64,000 nt of DNA, from assembly GCF_965139615.1 (NCBI RefSeq), contig NZ_CBCSIQ010000022.1:5205-69204 (forward strand), written 5' to 3'. Below the pieces are notes generated by a model. It saw only the letters and a list, made by a program, of their open reading frames with translations. It was not told the DNA's origin and searched no databases. Made by a program: the position numbers and the translations under genes. Positions 1-8,072 of the stretch are shown here, in pieces. Numbering within the stretch: position 1 is the first letter of the stretch; each line of letters begins with the position of its first letter. Source of the DNA: Kerstersia similis. GTDB taxonomy: Bacteria; Pseudomonadota; Gammaproteobacteria; Burkholderiales; Burkholderiaceae_B.

Positions 1-2
1 AC

Positions 3-221
3 GATATGTTGACGGTACAGGCAGAGATTGCCAACGGTAGTAGCGGCCCTCGGCGACTGTTCTATCGCTTTCTTTGGCTGAACGCTGATGGTCTGCAGAG
101 CGGGCGCGATGAGCCCTGGAAGGAACTGCCATTCCTGGGTCTGCAGAACCATTTCGTGCAAGGCATGGCAGCGCGCCCGGATGCGGTGGATTTCCGGCTC
201 GAACTGCGTGCTGATAAGTGA
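3..221 (+). CDS. YcfL-like (DUF1425) protein, C-terminal part
   Basis: The reading frame is open at the left edge of the window, so only the last 70 or so residues are visible and the start lies upstream. The residues YRFLWLNADGL, followed by a hydrophobic-rich beta pattern, resemble the C-terminus of YcfL/DUF1425 proteins, small envelope proteins of unknown role. The assignment leans on context: in enterobacteria ycfL sits directly before lpoB, and here the next gene is lpoB-like. The first ATG in the window at position 6 is probably internal. Confidence 0.5.
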   Translation, partial: DMLTVQAEIANGSSGPRRLFYRFLWLNADGLQSGRDEPWKELPFLGLQNHFVQGMAARPDAVDFRLELRADK

Positions 222-320
222 GAACGCTGCACAAATCTGGTCGGGGTCGTCAGTCGGGGGACTGTTGTATGGCCGGGCCGCGCGTCGTGGATACGATAGA
301 TTTTTCTGGGAGTACCTATC

Positions 321-932
321 ATGTTGTCTCTTGAATACCTGCCCCGTGCAGCTTGCAGCCTGGCTCTGGCTGGTGTCCTTGGCCTGGCTGGTTGCCAATC
401 CACCTTGCCGCTCGTGAGTGGTTCGGGCGATGTTGTCTATGGCGATCCGTCTGCGGTCGAAAATGTGACCAATGAATTTGGTTCTACGGATTTGCAGCGC
501 CTGGCGGAAAGCATGACAGCGTCCTTGCTGCAAAGTCCTGCGCTGGCCGGCCGCCCTACGGTGTCTTTGGATCCCGTGCTGAACAAGACCAGCGAATATA
601 TCGACACCGGCACCATCATGCTGCGTATTCAGACTGCGCTGGTCAATAGTGGCAAGGTGCGTTTCGTGGCCAGTCACGCAGAAATGGATACGGCGGTTCG
701 CGAGTTACAGCGCCAGAATCAAAGCGGTCTCTACAAGGCCAAGGGCAGGGTGCGAACGGGTCAGATGGAAGGGGCGCAGTTCCGCATAGAAGGTGAAATT
801 TCGTCCATCGTCAAGCGCTCTTCCAGCATCAAGGATGTGTACTACGTCATGACGCTCAAGCTTTTTGATGCGGAGTCGGGCGTGATCGAGTGGCAGGACC
901 AAGCGGAGCTGCGCAAATCCTCGCGCCGTTAA
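321..932 (+). CDS. lpoB: Penicillin-binding protein activator LpoB-like lipoprotein
   Basis: This 203-residue protein has a lipoprotein signal with lipobox L22-A23-G24-C25, so it is probably anchored in the outer membrane. The rest matches the LpoB fold: the first strand region reads STDLQRLAESM and is followed by alternating helices and strands ending in LFDAESGVIEWQDQAELRK. LpoB-type proteins cross the periplasm to stimulate the class A synthase PBP1b. A GGGAG ribosome binding site lies 8 bases before the ATG. It is followed 32 bases later by a CsgG-like gene and probably forms one operon with the YcfL-like gene before it. Confidence 0.75.
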   Translation: MLSLEYLPRAACSLALAGVLGLAGCQSTLPLVSGSGDVVYGDPSAVENVTNEFGSTDLQRLAESMTASLLQSPALAGRPTVSLDPVLNKTSEYIDTGTIMLRIQTALVNSGKVRFVASHAEMDTAVRELQRQNQSGLYKAKGRVRTGQMEGAQFRIEGEISSIVKRSSSIKDVYYVMTLKLFDAESGVIEWQDQAELRKSSRR

Positions 933-964
933 GGCGGCCGCGATGATTGGATCAAGGACGGAAC

Positions 965-1753
965 ATGAAAGAACAGCCATTGCTGAACCGGGCGCGTTGC
1001 GCCGTGTTGGCCCTGCTGTGCCTGGGCACGGCGGCGCAGGCAGCCGGGCCCAGGGTAGCCGTGACGGATCTGGGCTATGAGGCGCAGGTGTCGGAATACT
1101 TCCGCAACGTGTCGGCATCGCAGCAGTTCAGCCATCACGGCAGGCAGGCCAGCGGCAGCAGCAGCTTCACGCTGGAAGAGGGCAGCAAAACCTATATCGT
1201 GCCGGGTGAGCTGCGCAATTTCACGGCCGACATCAAGGGGGCGCTGGTACGTGGCGGCAAAGTCAGGGTGGTGCAGGGTCGGCCTCATACGGGCAAGACG
1301 AGCGAGAACGTCCACGACATCATTGCTCGTATCCGGGCGGGTGCCTTTCCGGGCGCGGATTACGTGCTGTTCGGCACGGTCAGTGATATTCAGTTCAGCG
1401 AAGGGGAAATGGGTTTCGAGGCTGGATCGCGAGCTTATACCCTGCAGCTGGATCTGGTCGCGGACTTCAGTCTGATCAACACGCGCAACTATGAAATCGT
1501 GGCGGCTTTCAGCGCAGCCGGCAGCGGGCTGGACAGCAAGATACTAAGCCGCGCCGGAGACCGGGTCAGCCTGAACCGCGCCAAAGTGGTGCGGGAAACC
1601 TCGCAGCGCTTGGCCGAAGAGGTTTATGAACAGTTGATCGGCCAGTTTGCTCAGGCCGGTGCCACGATCAGCTTCGAGGCGCCGCTGCCGCCTGCGCAGC
1701 CTGTTGCGCCGGCGACTCCCGAAGCGCCTCGCAGCGGGGTGACTGTCTATTGA
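965..1753 (+). CDS. CsgG/LpoB-family exported protein
   Basis: This 262-residue protein starts at the ATG preceded by AAGGACGG, not at the upstream in-frame ATG at 947. A type I signal peptide covers about residues 1-23 (LALLCLGTAAQA) with no lipobox cysteine. The mature part begins with RVAVTDLGYEAQVSEYF, the usual first strand of CsgG-like and LpoB-like domains, and carries DYVLFGTVSDIQFSE and YTLQLDLVADFSLINTRNYEIV, typical of the same fold. Together with the preceding lpoB-like gene it may act in peptidoglycan synthase regulation or as a CsgG-like periplasmic factor; the exact role is not clear. The C-terminus is Pro/Ala-rich. Confidence 0.6.
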   Translation: MKEQPLLNRARCAVLALLCLGTAAQAAGPRVAVTDLGYEAQVSEYFRNVSASQQFSHHGRQASGSSSFTLEEGSKTYIVPGELRNFTADIKGALVRGGKVRVVQGRPHTGKTSENVHDIIARIRAGAFPGADYVLFGTVSDIQFSEGEMGFEAGSRAYTLQLDLVADFSLINTRNYEIVAAFSAAGSGLDSKILSRAGDRVSLNRAKVVRETSQRLAEEVYEQLIGQFAQAGATISFEAPLPPAQPVAPATPEAPRSGVTVY

Positions 1754-1822
1754 CGGTTGCGGCGCGTCGGCCCGCACATCTGCGCAGAGCCAAAAGTGCA
1801 ATAGTAGGTAGAATCACGGAAT

Positions 1823-1856
1823 TTTCATTTTTTCAAATAATTGAAATAGAATGAAA
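1823..1856. promoter_or_regulatory. AT-rich dyad upstream of the luxR-type gene
   Basis: In an AT-rich patch, TTTCATT at 1823-1829 is mirrored by AATGAAA at 1850-1856, and inside it TTTCAA (1831-1836) is mirrored by TTGAAA (1841-1846). The two dyads are offset by one base. This is the expected position of an operator or promoter for the regulator that starts at 1920; the binding protein is unknown. Confidence 0.4.
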
Positions 1857-1919
1857 CTTGTTTGGTGGTAATGCGCAGTGGCGGGGTGTCTGGTTTGGCA
1901 CGCAGGAAGGGGAACGTCC

Positions 1920-3038
1920 ATGGCTCGTGATCCATTGCAGGTGGCGCAGGATATCGCGCCGCTGTTCTATGAGGGAGTGCTGGATTCGAATCATTGGTAC
2001 ATTGCCCTCGATTCACTCTGCCGGGAATTGGAGGCGATGAACTTCCATCAGGTGACGTTGGGCCCGCCTCATGAAGAACCGATTCTGGAATCCATGGCAT
2101 CGGAAACCGTGCCGGGCGACAAGCTCGAGGAATACGAGCAGCAGTATATGGGGCGAGATGAACGCGTCGCTCTGCTGGATCGTATGGTGGAAGGCGAGGT
2201 GGTGTTCGACCATCATCATTTCGATCAGCGTCATATGTCGCGCTCGGCAGTCTATGATTTCCTGCGTGGTGTCGGGACGCGCTATTCGATGTGCATGGTG
2301 ATGCGGCAGACCGCTGGCACGAACGCCTATCTGGCCATGCTGCGCCCAGTCGATCACCGGCCTTACGGTGAGCGTGAGGAAGCCGTCATGCGGCTGCTGG
2401 CGCCGGAAATCCTGCGCGCGACCCGCTTGCGCGACCATACCCGCGAACTGGCGCGCCGCGCTGCGCTGGGAACCTCCGCCTTGGAGCACATGCCGTTCGG
2501 TATCGTCATCGTTGACGCTGGGCGGCGTATCCAGTACCTGAATGCCCGGGCGGCCAGCTATGTGCGGGAGGCGACCTGGTGTTCCGGCTATAGCCGCTTT
2601 GCGCTCAGGCAGCAGGCGTTACAGCTGCAGCTGGAGCAGGCCGTGGCGCGTGCCTGTTCGGTTGCCAGACGTGCGGCGGTTGTTCGTTGGGGCAGCGGGG
2701 TGGATACGGTCGTGTTGCGCATACTGCCCTTGCCGTCGGTCGCTACGGCATTCGGGGCTGGCAGCAGCCAGCCGCCGCTGGCGCTGATTGCCATGGCGCT
2801 GCCTTATGCCGGGCTGTCGTTTTCGTGCGGTGAGCTGGGAGAAGTATTGGGCATCACCTCTGCTGAGGCGGAGCTGGCCAGCGTGCTGGCGGGTGGCGAT
2901 ACCATCAAGGCATTCGCGATGGCCCGAGGATGCACCCTGAATACGGCCCGCAGCCACCTGAAAAGCCTGCTGGCCAAGACAGGCTGCAAGCGCCAGCTCG
3001 ACCTGGTCAGGCTTATTCATGCAGTAGCGCAGGGCTGA
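1920..3038 (+). CDS. LuxR-type HTH transcriptional regulator
   Basis: This 372-residue protein starts at the ATG preceded by a good AGGAAGGGG ribosome binding site; an earlier ATG at 1878 lacks one. The last 65 residues form a GerE/LuxR helix-turn-helix (LGITSAEAELASVLAGGDTIKAFA, then TLNTARSHLKSLLAKTGC). The N-terminal 200 residues have no motif I recognise, and residues around 195-290 look PAS-like (FGIVIVDAGRRIQYLNARA). No phosphoacceptor receiver domain or acyl-homoserine-lactone domain is evident, so the signal is unknown. The gene stands alone, convergent with hemL, behind an AT-rich promoter region. Confidence 0.75.
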   Translation: MARDPLQVAQDIAPLFYEGVLDSNHWYIALDSLCRELEAMNFHQVTLGPPHEEPILESMASETVPGDKLEEYEQQYMGRDERVALLDRMVEGEVVFDHHHFDQRHMSRSAVYDFLRGVGTRYSMCMVMRQTAGTNAYLAMLRPVDHRPYGEREEAVMRLLAPEILRATRLRDHTRELARRAALGTSALEHMPFGIVIVDAGRRIQYLNARAASYVREATWCSGYSRFALRQQALQLQLEQAVARACSVARRAAVVRWGSGVDTVVLRILPLPSVATAFGAGSSQPPLALIAMALPYAGLSFSCGELGEVLGITSAEAELASVLAGGDTIKAFAMARGCTLNTARSHLKSLLAKTGCKRQLDLVRLIHAVAQG

Positions 3039-3074
3039 AGCCGCCGCAAGCGCTCTCCGGCACCCCGCTCGATA

Positions 3075-4367
3075 TCATCGCTTCAGGCTCGCAAATGCTT
3101 TATCTGCTGCTGCCAGCGTGGCTTCGATGACTTCGTCCGTATGAGTGGCGGAAACGAAACCGGCTTCGAAGGCGGAAGGTGCGAGATGGACGCCGTGATC
3201 CAGCATGGCGTGGAAGAAGTGCTTGAAGTGCTCGATATTGCATTCCTGCACTTCGGCAAAGCTCGTGGGCGGTGTTTCGCGGAAATACAGGCCGATCATG
3301 CCGCCTACGCTGTCGCTGGAGAAGGCGATGCCGTGGCGTTGTGCGGCGGCATCCAGGCCGGCGCACAGGCGGGCCGAGCGCGCGACCAGCGTTTCATAGA
3401 AACCCGGCGTGCCCAGCAGCCGCAGGGTGGCGAGCCCGGCGGCCACGGCTACCGGATTGCCCGACAGCGTACCGGCCTGGTACACCGCGCCCAGCGGCGC
3501 AATGTTGGCCATGATGTCGGCCCGGCCGCCGAAGGCGCCGACCGGCATGCCGCCGCCGATGATTTTGGCCAGCGTGGTGATGTCGGGCGTCACGCCCGTC
3601 AGGCCTTGCGCGCCTTGCGGGCCGACCCGGAAGCCTGTCATGACTTCGTCGAAGATCAGCAGGGCGCCGTGGCGCGTGCATAGCGTGCGCAGGGTTTCCA
3701 GGAAGCCGGGGGCGGGGCGCACCAGGTTCATATTGCCGGCAAAGGGTTCGACAATGACGCAGGCGATATCGTCGCCCATGCTGGCGAAGGCGGCTTCGGC
3801 AGCGGCGTTGTCGTTGTAGTCCAGCACCAGCGTGTGTTGCACGAACTCGGGCGGCACGCCGGCGGAGGTCGGATTGTTGAAGGTCAGCATGCCTGAACCA
3901 GCCTTCACCAGCAGGCTGTCGGCGTGGCCGTGATAGCAGCCTTCGAATTTGATGATCTTGTTGCGGCCCGTCGCGCCGCGCGCCAGGCGGATGGCGCTCA
4001 TGGTGGCTTCGGTGCCGGAACTGACCAGGCGCACCTGTTCCATGGAGGGCAGGCGCGCGATCAGTGCTTCGGCGATTTCGATTTCCGCTTCGGTGGGCGC
4101 CCCGAAGGACAGGCCATTGAGAGCGGCCGTCCGCACGGCTTCGATGACGTCAGGGTGCGCGTGGCCGAGGATGGCTGGACCCCAGGAACCGACATAGTCG
4201 ATGTACTGCTTGCCGTCGGCATCCCAGATGTAGGGACCCTGGGCACGTTCGATGAAGCGGGGGGTGCCCCCCACCGAACGGAATGCGCGCACGGGCGAAT
4301 TCACGCCGCCGGGAATGCTGCGGCAGGCGCGTTGGAACAGGGTGTCATTGCGGGAAATGGCTGTCAT
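3075..4367 (-). CDS. hemL: Glutamate-1-semialdehyde 2,1-aminomutase
   Basis: HemL is a PLP enzyme that converts glutamate-1-semialdehyde to 5-aminolevulinate in the C5 route to tetrapyrroles. The 430-residue length is normal. The PLP lysine is K268 in TTLAKIIGGGMPVGAFGG, the cofactor aspartate is in IFDEVMTGFR (D240), and the N-terminus SIPGGVNSPVRAFRSVGGTPRF is diagnostic. It lies 29 bases after thiE on the same strand and is probably the last gene of a thiD-like-thiE-hemL operon, an arrangement common in Bordetella relatives. Confidence 0.97.
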   Translation of the reverse strand: MTAISRNDTLFQRACRSIPGGVNSPVRAFRSVGGTPRFIERAQGPYIWDADGKQYIDYVGSWGPAILGHAHPDVIEAVRTAALNGLSFGAPTEAEIEIAEALIARLPSMEQVRLVSSGTEATMSAIRLARGATGRNKIIKFEGCYHGHADSLLVKAGSGMLTFNNPTSAGVPPEFVQHTLVLDYNDNAAAEAAFASMGDDIACVIVEPFAGNMNLVRPAPGFLETLRTLCTRHGALLIFDEVMTGFRVGPQGAQGLTGVTPDITTLAKIIGGGMPVGAFGGRADIMANIAPLGAVYQAGTLSGNPVAVAAGLATLRLLGTPGFYETLVARSARLCAGLDAAAQRHGIAFSSDSVGGMIGLYFRETPPTSFAEVQECNIEHFKHFFHAMLDHGVHLAPSAFEAGFVSATHTDEVIEATLAAADKAFASLKR

Positions 4368-4396
4368 GATGGCGGTACCGGGATCCGTGGGGTTGA

Positions 4397-5062
4397 TCAG
4401 GCGAATGCCTGCGCGCAGGCGCGGGCGGCGGCTTCAATATCATCGGCCTGGAAAATTCCCTGGATGATGGCCAGGGCATCGGCGCCGGCCTGGACGACCG
4501 GCGTGGCATTGGCGGCATGGATGCCGCCAATGGCAACCATGGCCGGGCGCGGCGCGGGCAACGGGTTCAGCAAGGCGCGGGCCTGCTCCAGCAGCTCCAG
4601 CGGCGCGCGCGCGGCCTGTGGTTTGGTGGGGGAGGGATAAACGGCGCCGAAGGCGATGTAGTCGGCCCCTTGGGCCAGCAAGGCACGGGCACGCGCCAGA
4701 TCGGCATAGCAGGAGACGCCGATGATGCGCTCATGCCCGAGTGCGGCGCGCACTGCCGCCAGATCGCCGTCATCGCGGCCGAGGTGCACGCCGTCGGCTC
4801 CCAGGGACTGCGCCAGCTTCCAGTCGTCATTGACGATGAAGACCAGTCCCAGTTCGCGGCACAGGCCGGCAATGGACTGGCCCTGGCTCAGCAGCGCCGC
4901 ATGGCTGGCGCTTTGCTTGCGGCGCCATTGCAGGCTGCGCATCCCGCCGCGGGCGGCGGCAGTGATCGCTTCCAGCAGCGCCGGGGTGTCGTCGGTATCC
5001 GGGGTGATGCCATAGAGGCCACGAGGAAAGCGCAGGCCGGCGTAGTCGGGGACGGATGTCAT
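4397..5062 (-). CDS. thiE: Thiamine-phosphate synthase
   Basis: ThiE joins HMP-PP and the thiazole phosphate to make thiamine monophosphate. The 221-residue TIM barrel shows the family signatures: QWRRK at residues 45-49 (usually QYRDK), VNDD at 77-80, GVHLGRDDGD at 91-100, GVSCY, AFGAVYPSPTK and the phosphate-binding VAIGGI near the C-terminus. The start codon overlaps the stop of the upstream ThiD-like gene by 4 bases, indicating translational coupling. Confidence 0.95.
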   Translation of the reverse strand: MTSVPDYAGLRFPRGLYGITPDTDDTPALLEAITAAARGGMRSLQWRRKQSASHAALLSQGQSIAGLCRELGLVFIVNDDWKLAQSLGADGVHLGRDDGDLAAVRAALGHERIIGVSCYADLARARALLAQGADYIAFGAVYPSPTKPQAARAPLELLEQARALLNPLPAPRPAMVAIGGIHAANATPVVQAGADALAIIQGIFQADDIEAAARACAQAFA

Positions 5063-5868
5063 TCTTGCTGTTCTCCAGGCAGGCGCCAGGCCAGGCGGCG
5101 GCCCATGCCGGGGCGGAAATTCTGCTGCTGGCAGGCTTGTACATAGCTGATCGCCTGGGCGACCGCTTCGTCAGGCGCCAGGCCGCGGGCCAGGAAAGCG
5201 GCAATGGCCGTTGCCACCAGGTCAGCGCTGTCGGACAGCCGTTCCTGGCTGGCATGCCAGTTCCACTGGCGCAGCAGGCCTTCCGGGCCGTTGAGCTGGG
5301 TGCAGCGGGTGTCGCTGCGCAGGGGCGCGCCCAGGATCAGCGACCATTCGGCGCCCGCTTCGCGCAGCGCGTCATTGGTTTCCACGGGTTCGCTCAGCAA
5401 TCCGTCTGCCAGCCACTGTGTTATCCGCATATGCTCGGTCACGACGATATCTGTTTGCGGCAGCAACAGCTCGACGGTGGCCGCCATGACATCCTCGGCC
5501 AGGTCCTGGGCGTCCAGGTCGCTGGCGTCGCCAGGGCTGTCCAGATGCAACACCAGGGGCAAGTGGTTGTAATCGGCCGCAATTTGCGCGATGACGCTGA
5601 CAGCCTCCGGCGTATCGAGCCGGCCGACCTTGAGGGCGCTGATCGCCATGTCTTCGAGCAGGCAGCGTGCCTGCTCGTCGATGAATTCATGCGAAATGGC
5701 GACAGCATCTTCCTGGTGCGCCGAATCCTGGATGGTATTGGCGGTCAGGACACCCAGGCCATGGCATTGCAGGGCCGCGCAGGTGATGGCGTCAGCGGGC
5801 AGCGAGGTGGCGCCGCTGGGGTCGAAGGGGCCGAAAATCAGAAGGGGAGGGAGCACAGAGGCGGACAC
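5059..5868 (-). CDS. ThiD-like hydroxymethylpyrimidine kinase homologue, degenerate
   Basis: This gene is homologous to HMP/HMP-P kinase ThiD and is coupled to thiE. No ATG fits; the likely starts are GTG at 5868 or GTG at 5856, giving 269 or 265 residues. The fold begins LLIFGPFDPSGATSLPADAITCAAL, where typical ThiD has GSDSSGGAGIQADL, and the C-terminal nucleotide/anion-hole segment, usually GTGCT, reads SDSADLVATAIAAF. Both key loops are therefore altered. The protein may have weak or different activity, or act as a regulatory ThiD paralogue. The much longer open frame upstream to 6417 overlaps the rubredoxin gene and is not believable as protein. Confidence 0.7.
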   Translation of the reverse strand: MSASVLPPLLIFGPFDPSGATSLPADAITCAALQCHGLGVLTANTIQDSAHQEDAVAISHEFIDEQARCLLEDMAISALKVGRLDTPEAVSVIAQIAADYNHLPLVLHLDSPGDASDLDAQDLAEDVMAATVELLLPQTDIVVTEHMRITQWLADGLLSEPVETNDALREAGAEWSLILGAPLRSDTRCTQLNGPEGLLRQWNWHASQERLSDSADLVATAIAAFLARGLAPDEAVAQAISYVQACQQQNFRPGMGRRLAWRLPGEQQE

Positions 5869-6135
5869 TGCGGGCGAGGAAAATAATAGGACCTGGCGGG
5901 CGCCGTGTTGGGGCGCTGGCGACAGGAATCCTGTCAGCCGAGGTTGTGTTTGGTTAATATGGCCCCATTGTAGGTGAAACAGGAGCGTGCGGGCAGTCGT
6001 GCTGCGTACGCTGCCGACCCGGCGTCTTGCGTCTTGCACGGCCCGGCAAACGGGCTGTTTCGTAATGGGGCGCGTGCCCCGTCCCACAGGGCGGGTCGGT
6101 ACCGCCCATCTGGATTGACAGGAAACTCTGAAACG

Positions 6136-6300
6136 ATGCGTACTTGGATGTGTTTGATTTGCGGCTGGGTCTATGATGAAGCAGCCGGCCTGCCGGAAGA
6201 AGGTATCGCACCGGGTACCCGCTGGGAAGACGTCCCCCCCAACTGGGTCTGTCCGGAATGCGGTGCCCGCAAGGATGATTTCGAATTGATGGAAATCTGA
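6136..6300 (+). CDS. Rubredoxin
   Basis: This 54-residue cytosolic electron carrier binds one iron through four cysteines: C6-x2-C9 in MCLICGWVYDEAAG and C39-x2-C42 in WVCPECGARKDDFE. The length and the Trp/Tyr core are typical. The start is the ATG at 6136; an upstream in-frame extension would add 54 residues with no rubredoxin similarity. It is transcribed divergently from the ThiD-like gene. The 267 bases between them hold a GC-rich hairpin (GGGCGGG...CCGCCC) shortly before the gene. Confidence 0.95.
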   Translation: MRTWMCLICGWVYDEAAGLPEEGIAPGTRWEDVPPNWVCPECGARKDDFELMEI

Positions 6301-6367
6301 GATCGTGAACGCGTTCTGAACCCTGCCTGTCGGGACGACAGGTTGAGTCTTGTGTGTGGAGTGTGCC

Positions 6368-6952
6368 ATGACGAAAGAAGCGGAAAGCCAGGTTCTGCCC
6401 CATGCCGATCTGTCCAATCAGTTCCTGCTGGCCATGCCTGGTGGTGTCGAGGGCAGTCTGGCAGGCACCGTGATCTATATCTGCGAACACACCCCACGCG
6501 GCGCGCTGGGACTGGTGATCAACCGTCCTACGGATCTGACGCTGGGCGCATTGTTCGAGCGCATAGACCTGAAGCTGGAAATCGAGCCGGAAAAAGATGC
6601 CCCGGTGTTTTTCGGCGGGCCGGTGCAGACCGACCGCGGTTTTGTGCTGCACGCACCCATAGGCGAGTACTCCTCCAGCATCAAGCTGGGAGAGATGGCG
6701 CTGACGACATCGAAAGACGTGTTGCAGGCCGTGGCCAATGGCGAAGGGCCGCATCGGCTGCTGGTCACGCTGGGGTATGCGGGCTGGGGGGCGGGCCAGC
6801 TGGAAAGCGAAATGGCGTCCAATGCCTGGCTGTCGGTCTATGCCAGCCCGGATATCATTTTCGATGTCGAGCCGGCGCAGCGTTATGACGCCGCGCTCAA
6901 ACAGTTGGGCATAGACCCCATCATGCTGTCGGGGGAAGCCGGGCATGCCTGA
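6368..6952 (+). CDS. YqgE/AlgH family protein (UPF0301)
   Basis: This 194-residue protein has the family signature FLLAMPG near the N-terminus, then VIYICEHTPRGALGLVINRP and FFGGPVQTDRGFVLH, and ends with VTLGYAGWGAGQLESE. The biochemical role of YqgE is not established; AlgH influences alginate expression in Pseudomonas. The ATG at 6368 has GTGGAG 6-7 bases ahead. The gene overlaps ruvX by 8 bases, the usual yqgE-ruvX pairing. Confidence 0.92.
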   Translation: MTKEAESQVLPHADLSNQFLLAMPGGVEGSLAGTVIYICEHTPRGALGLVINRPTDLTLGALFERIDLKLEIEPEKDAPVFFGGPVQTDRGFVLHAPIGEYSSSIKLGEMALTTSKDVLQAVANGEGPHRLLVTLGYAGWGAGQLESEMASNAWLSVYASPDIIFDVEPAQRYDAALKQLGIDPIMLSGEAGHA

Positions 6953-7499
6953 GCTTGAAAACGCCGGCCAGGCCGGCGTCCTGAAGGCGCCTGGCGCGGC
7001 AGCAGGCGTCAGCGTTGCCGGCGAGCCTGGCGGCGCCTGGGCCGTTGCGGGCGAAGCGGCCCTGCTTGCCTTCGATTTCGGTTTGCGAAAACTGGGTGTG
7101 GGGCTGGGCAATACCATTACCGGCAGCGCAAGGCCGCTGGAAATCATCCGCGCCCAGACGCGCAGCGAGCGTTTCCAGCGCATCGAAACGCTGATCGAAT
7201 CCTGGCGTCCTGCCAGCCTGATCGTGGGGCTGTCGCTCGATGAAAGCGGCGCCGAACAACATGCGTCGCTGCAAGGGCGGCGTTTCGCCAATCAGCTGCA
7301 TGGCCGTTTCGGCCTGCCGGTGATATTGGTCGATGAGCGTGGCTCCAGCATGGAAGCACAACGCCGTCTGGGCACGAATGATGACGACGATGCCATGGCA
7401 GCGGCTATTATTCTGGAACGCTACCTGGATTTGCTATCGGGCGCGCGCAACGGCACCTGTAACAAAGCGTCCGTGATGGGTTCCCGCACGGCTCTCTAA
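6945..7499 (+). CDS. ruvX: Putative pre-16S rRNA nuclease / Holliday junction resolvase-like RuvX (YqgF)
   Basis: YqgF matures the 5' end of 16S rRNA and has an RNase H-like fold. The catalytic blocks are present: LAFDFGLRKLGVG, IVGLSLDESGAEQ, VDERGSSMEAQRRL and DDDAMAAAIILERYL. The protein is 184 residues, about 35 longer than usual, because of an Ala/Gly-rich N-terminal extension; the only ATG is the one overlapping yqgE. The real start could be an internal GTG. Confidence 0.92.
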   Translation: MPELENAGQAGVLKAPGAAAGVSVAGEPGGAWAVAGEAALLAFDFGLRKLGVGLGNTITGSARPLEIIRAQTRSERFQRIETLIESWRPASLIVGLSLDESGAEQHASLQGRRFANQLHGRFGLPVILVDERGSSMEAQRRLGTNDDDDAMAAAIILERYLDLLSGARNGTCNKASVMGSRTAL

Positions 7500-7517
7500 T
7501 ATCCTAAAATTCGCATC

Positions 7518-8072
7518 ATGGCTTCAGATACACCTGTTCATTCGCCCGGCGAGCTGCCGGATGCCGAAACCCTTTACGCGCGCCTGCTTGCAGGGGTGAA
7601 ACAAGAATTTTCCAAGACCCCGTCAGAAAAGACCTGGCTGGTCGGCATCCATTCCGGCGGTGCCTGGCTGGCGGAGCGCCTGCAGCGCGACCTGGGCCTG
7701 GAAGGCAATGTGGCGACCCTGAACGTCAGTTTCTATCGCGACGACTTCCATCGTATCGGTCTGCATGGCAATAGTCAGGCGCAGCCTTCTTCCATCAATT
7801 TCCCCGTGGCGGGCGCGCATGTCATCCTGGTCGATGATGTGCTCTATACCGGACGCACGATCCGCGCGGCTATGAACGAACTGTTCGATTATGGCCGGCC
7901 TGACAGCATCCGCCTGGCGGTCTTGCTGGATCGCGGTGGCCGCGAGCTGCCGGTTGCGGCCTGCGTGGTAGCGGCACATATCCCGCTGCCTCCGGAAAGC
8001 GCATTTGTTTTGTCCCGTCTCGACAACGGGAATTTTTCCCTGGCCCTGGAAAAGGATTCCGTACATGAATAA
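7518..8072 (+). CDS. pyrR: PyrR bifunctional regulator / uracil phosphoribosyltransferase-like protein
   Basis: This 184-residue type I phosphoribosyltransferase carries the PRPP-binding loop VILVDDVLYTGRTIRAAMNEL and the GGRELP and FVLSRLDNG C-terminal segments of PyrR. In Gram-positives PyrR controls pyr mRNA. In proteobacteria it accompanies pyrB-pyrC' and its regulatory role is less certain. The stop overlaps the pyrB start by 8 bases. Confidence 0.93.
   Translation: MASDTPVHSPGELPDAETLYARLLAGVKQEFSKTPSEKTWLVGIHSGGAWLAERLQRDLGLEGNVATLNVSFYRDDFHRIGLHGNSQAQPSSINFPVAGAHVILVDDVLYTGRTIRAAMNELFDYGRPDSIRLAVLLDRGGRELPVAACVVAAHIPLPPESAFVLSRLDNGNFSLALEKDSVHE

Noticed and set aside
5869..6135. TPP riboswitch ahead of the thi genes
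   Set aside because: I looked on the minus strand for the CTGAGA and ACCTGATC-type cores and did not find them.
5869..6417. N-terminal extension of the ThiD-like gene
   Set aside because: It overlaps rubredoxin on the other strand and has no kinase similarity; GTG starts at 5868 or 5856 fit the family length.
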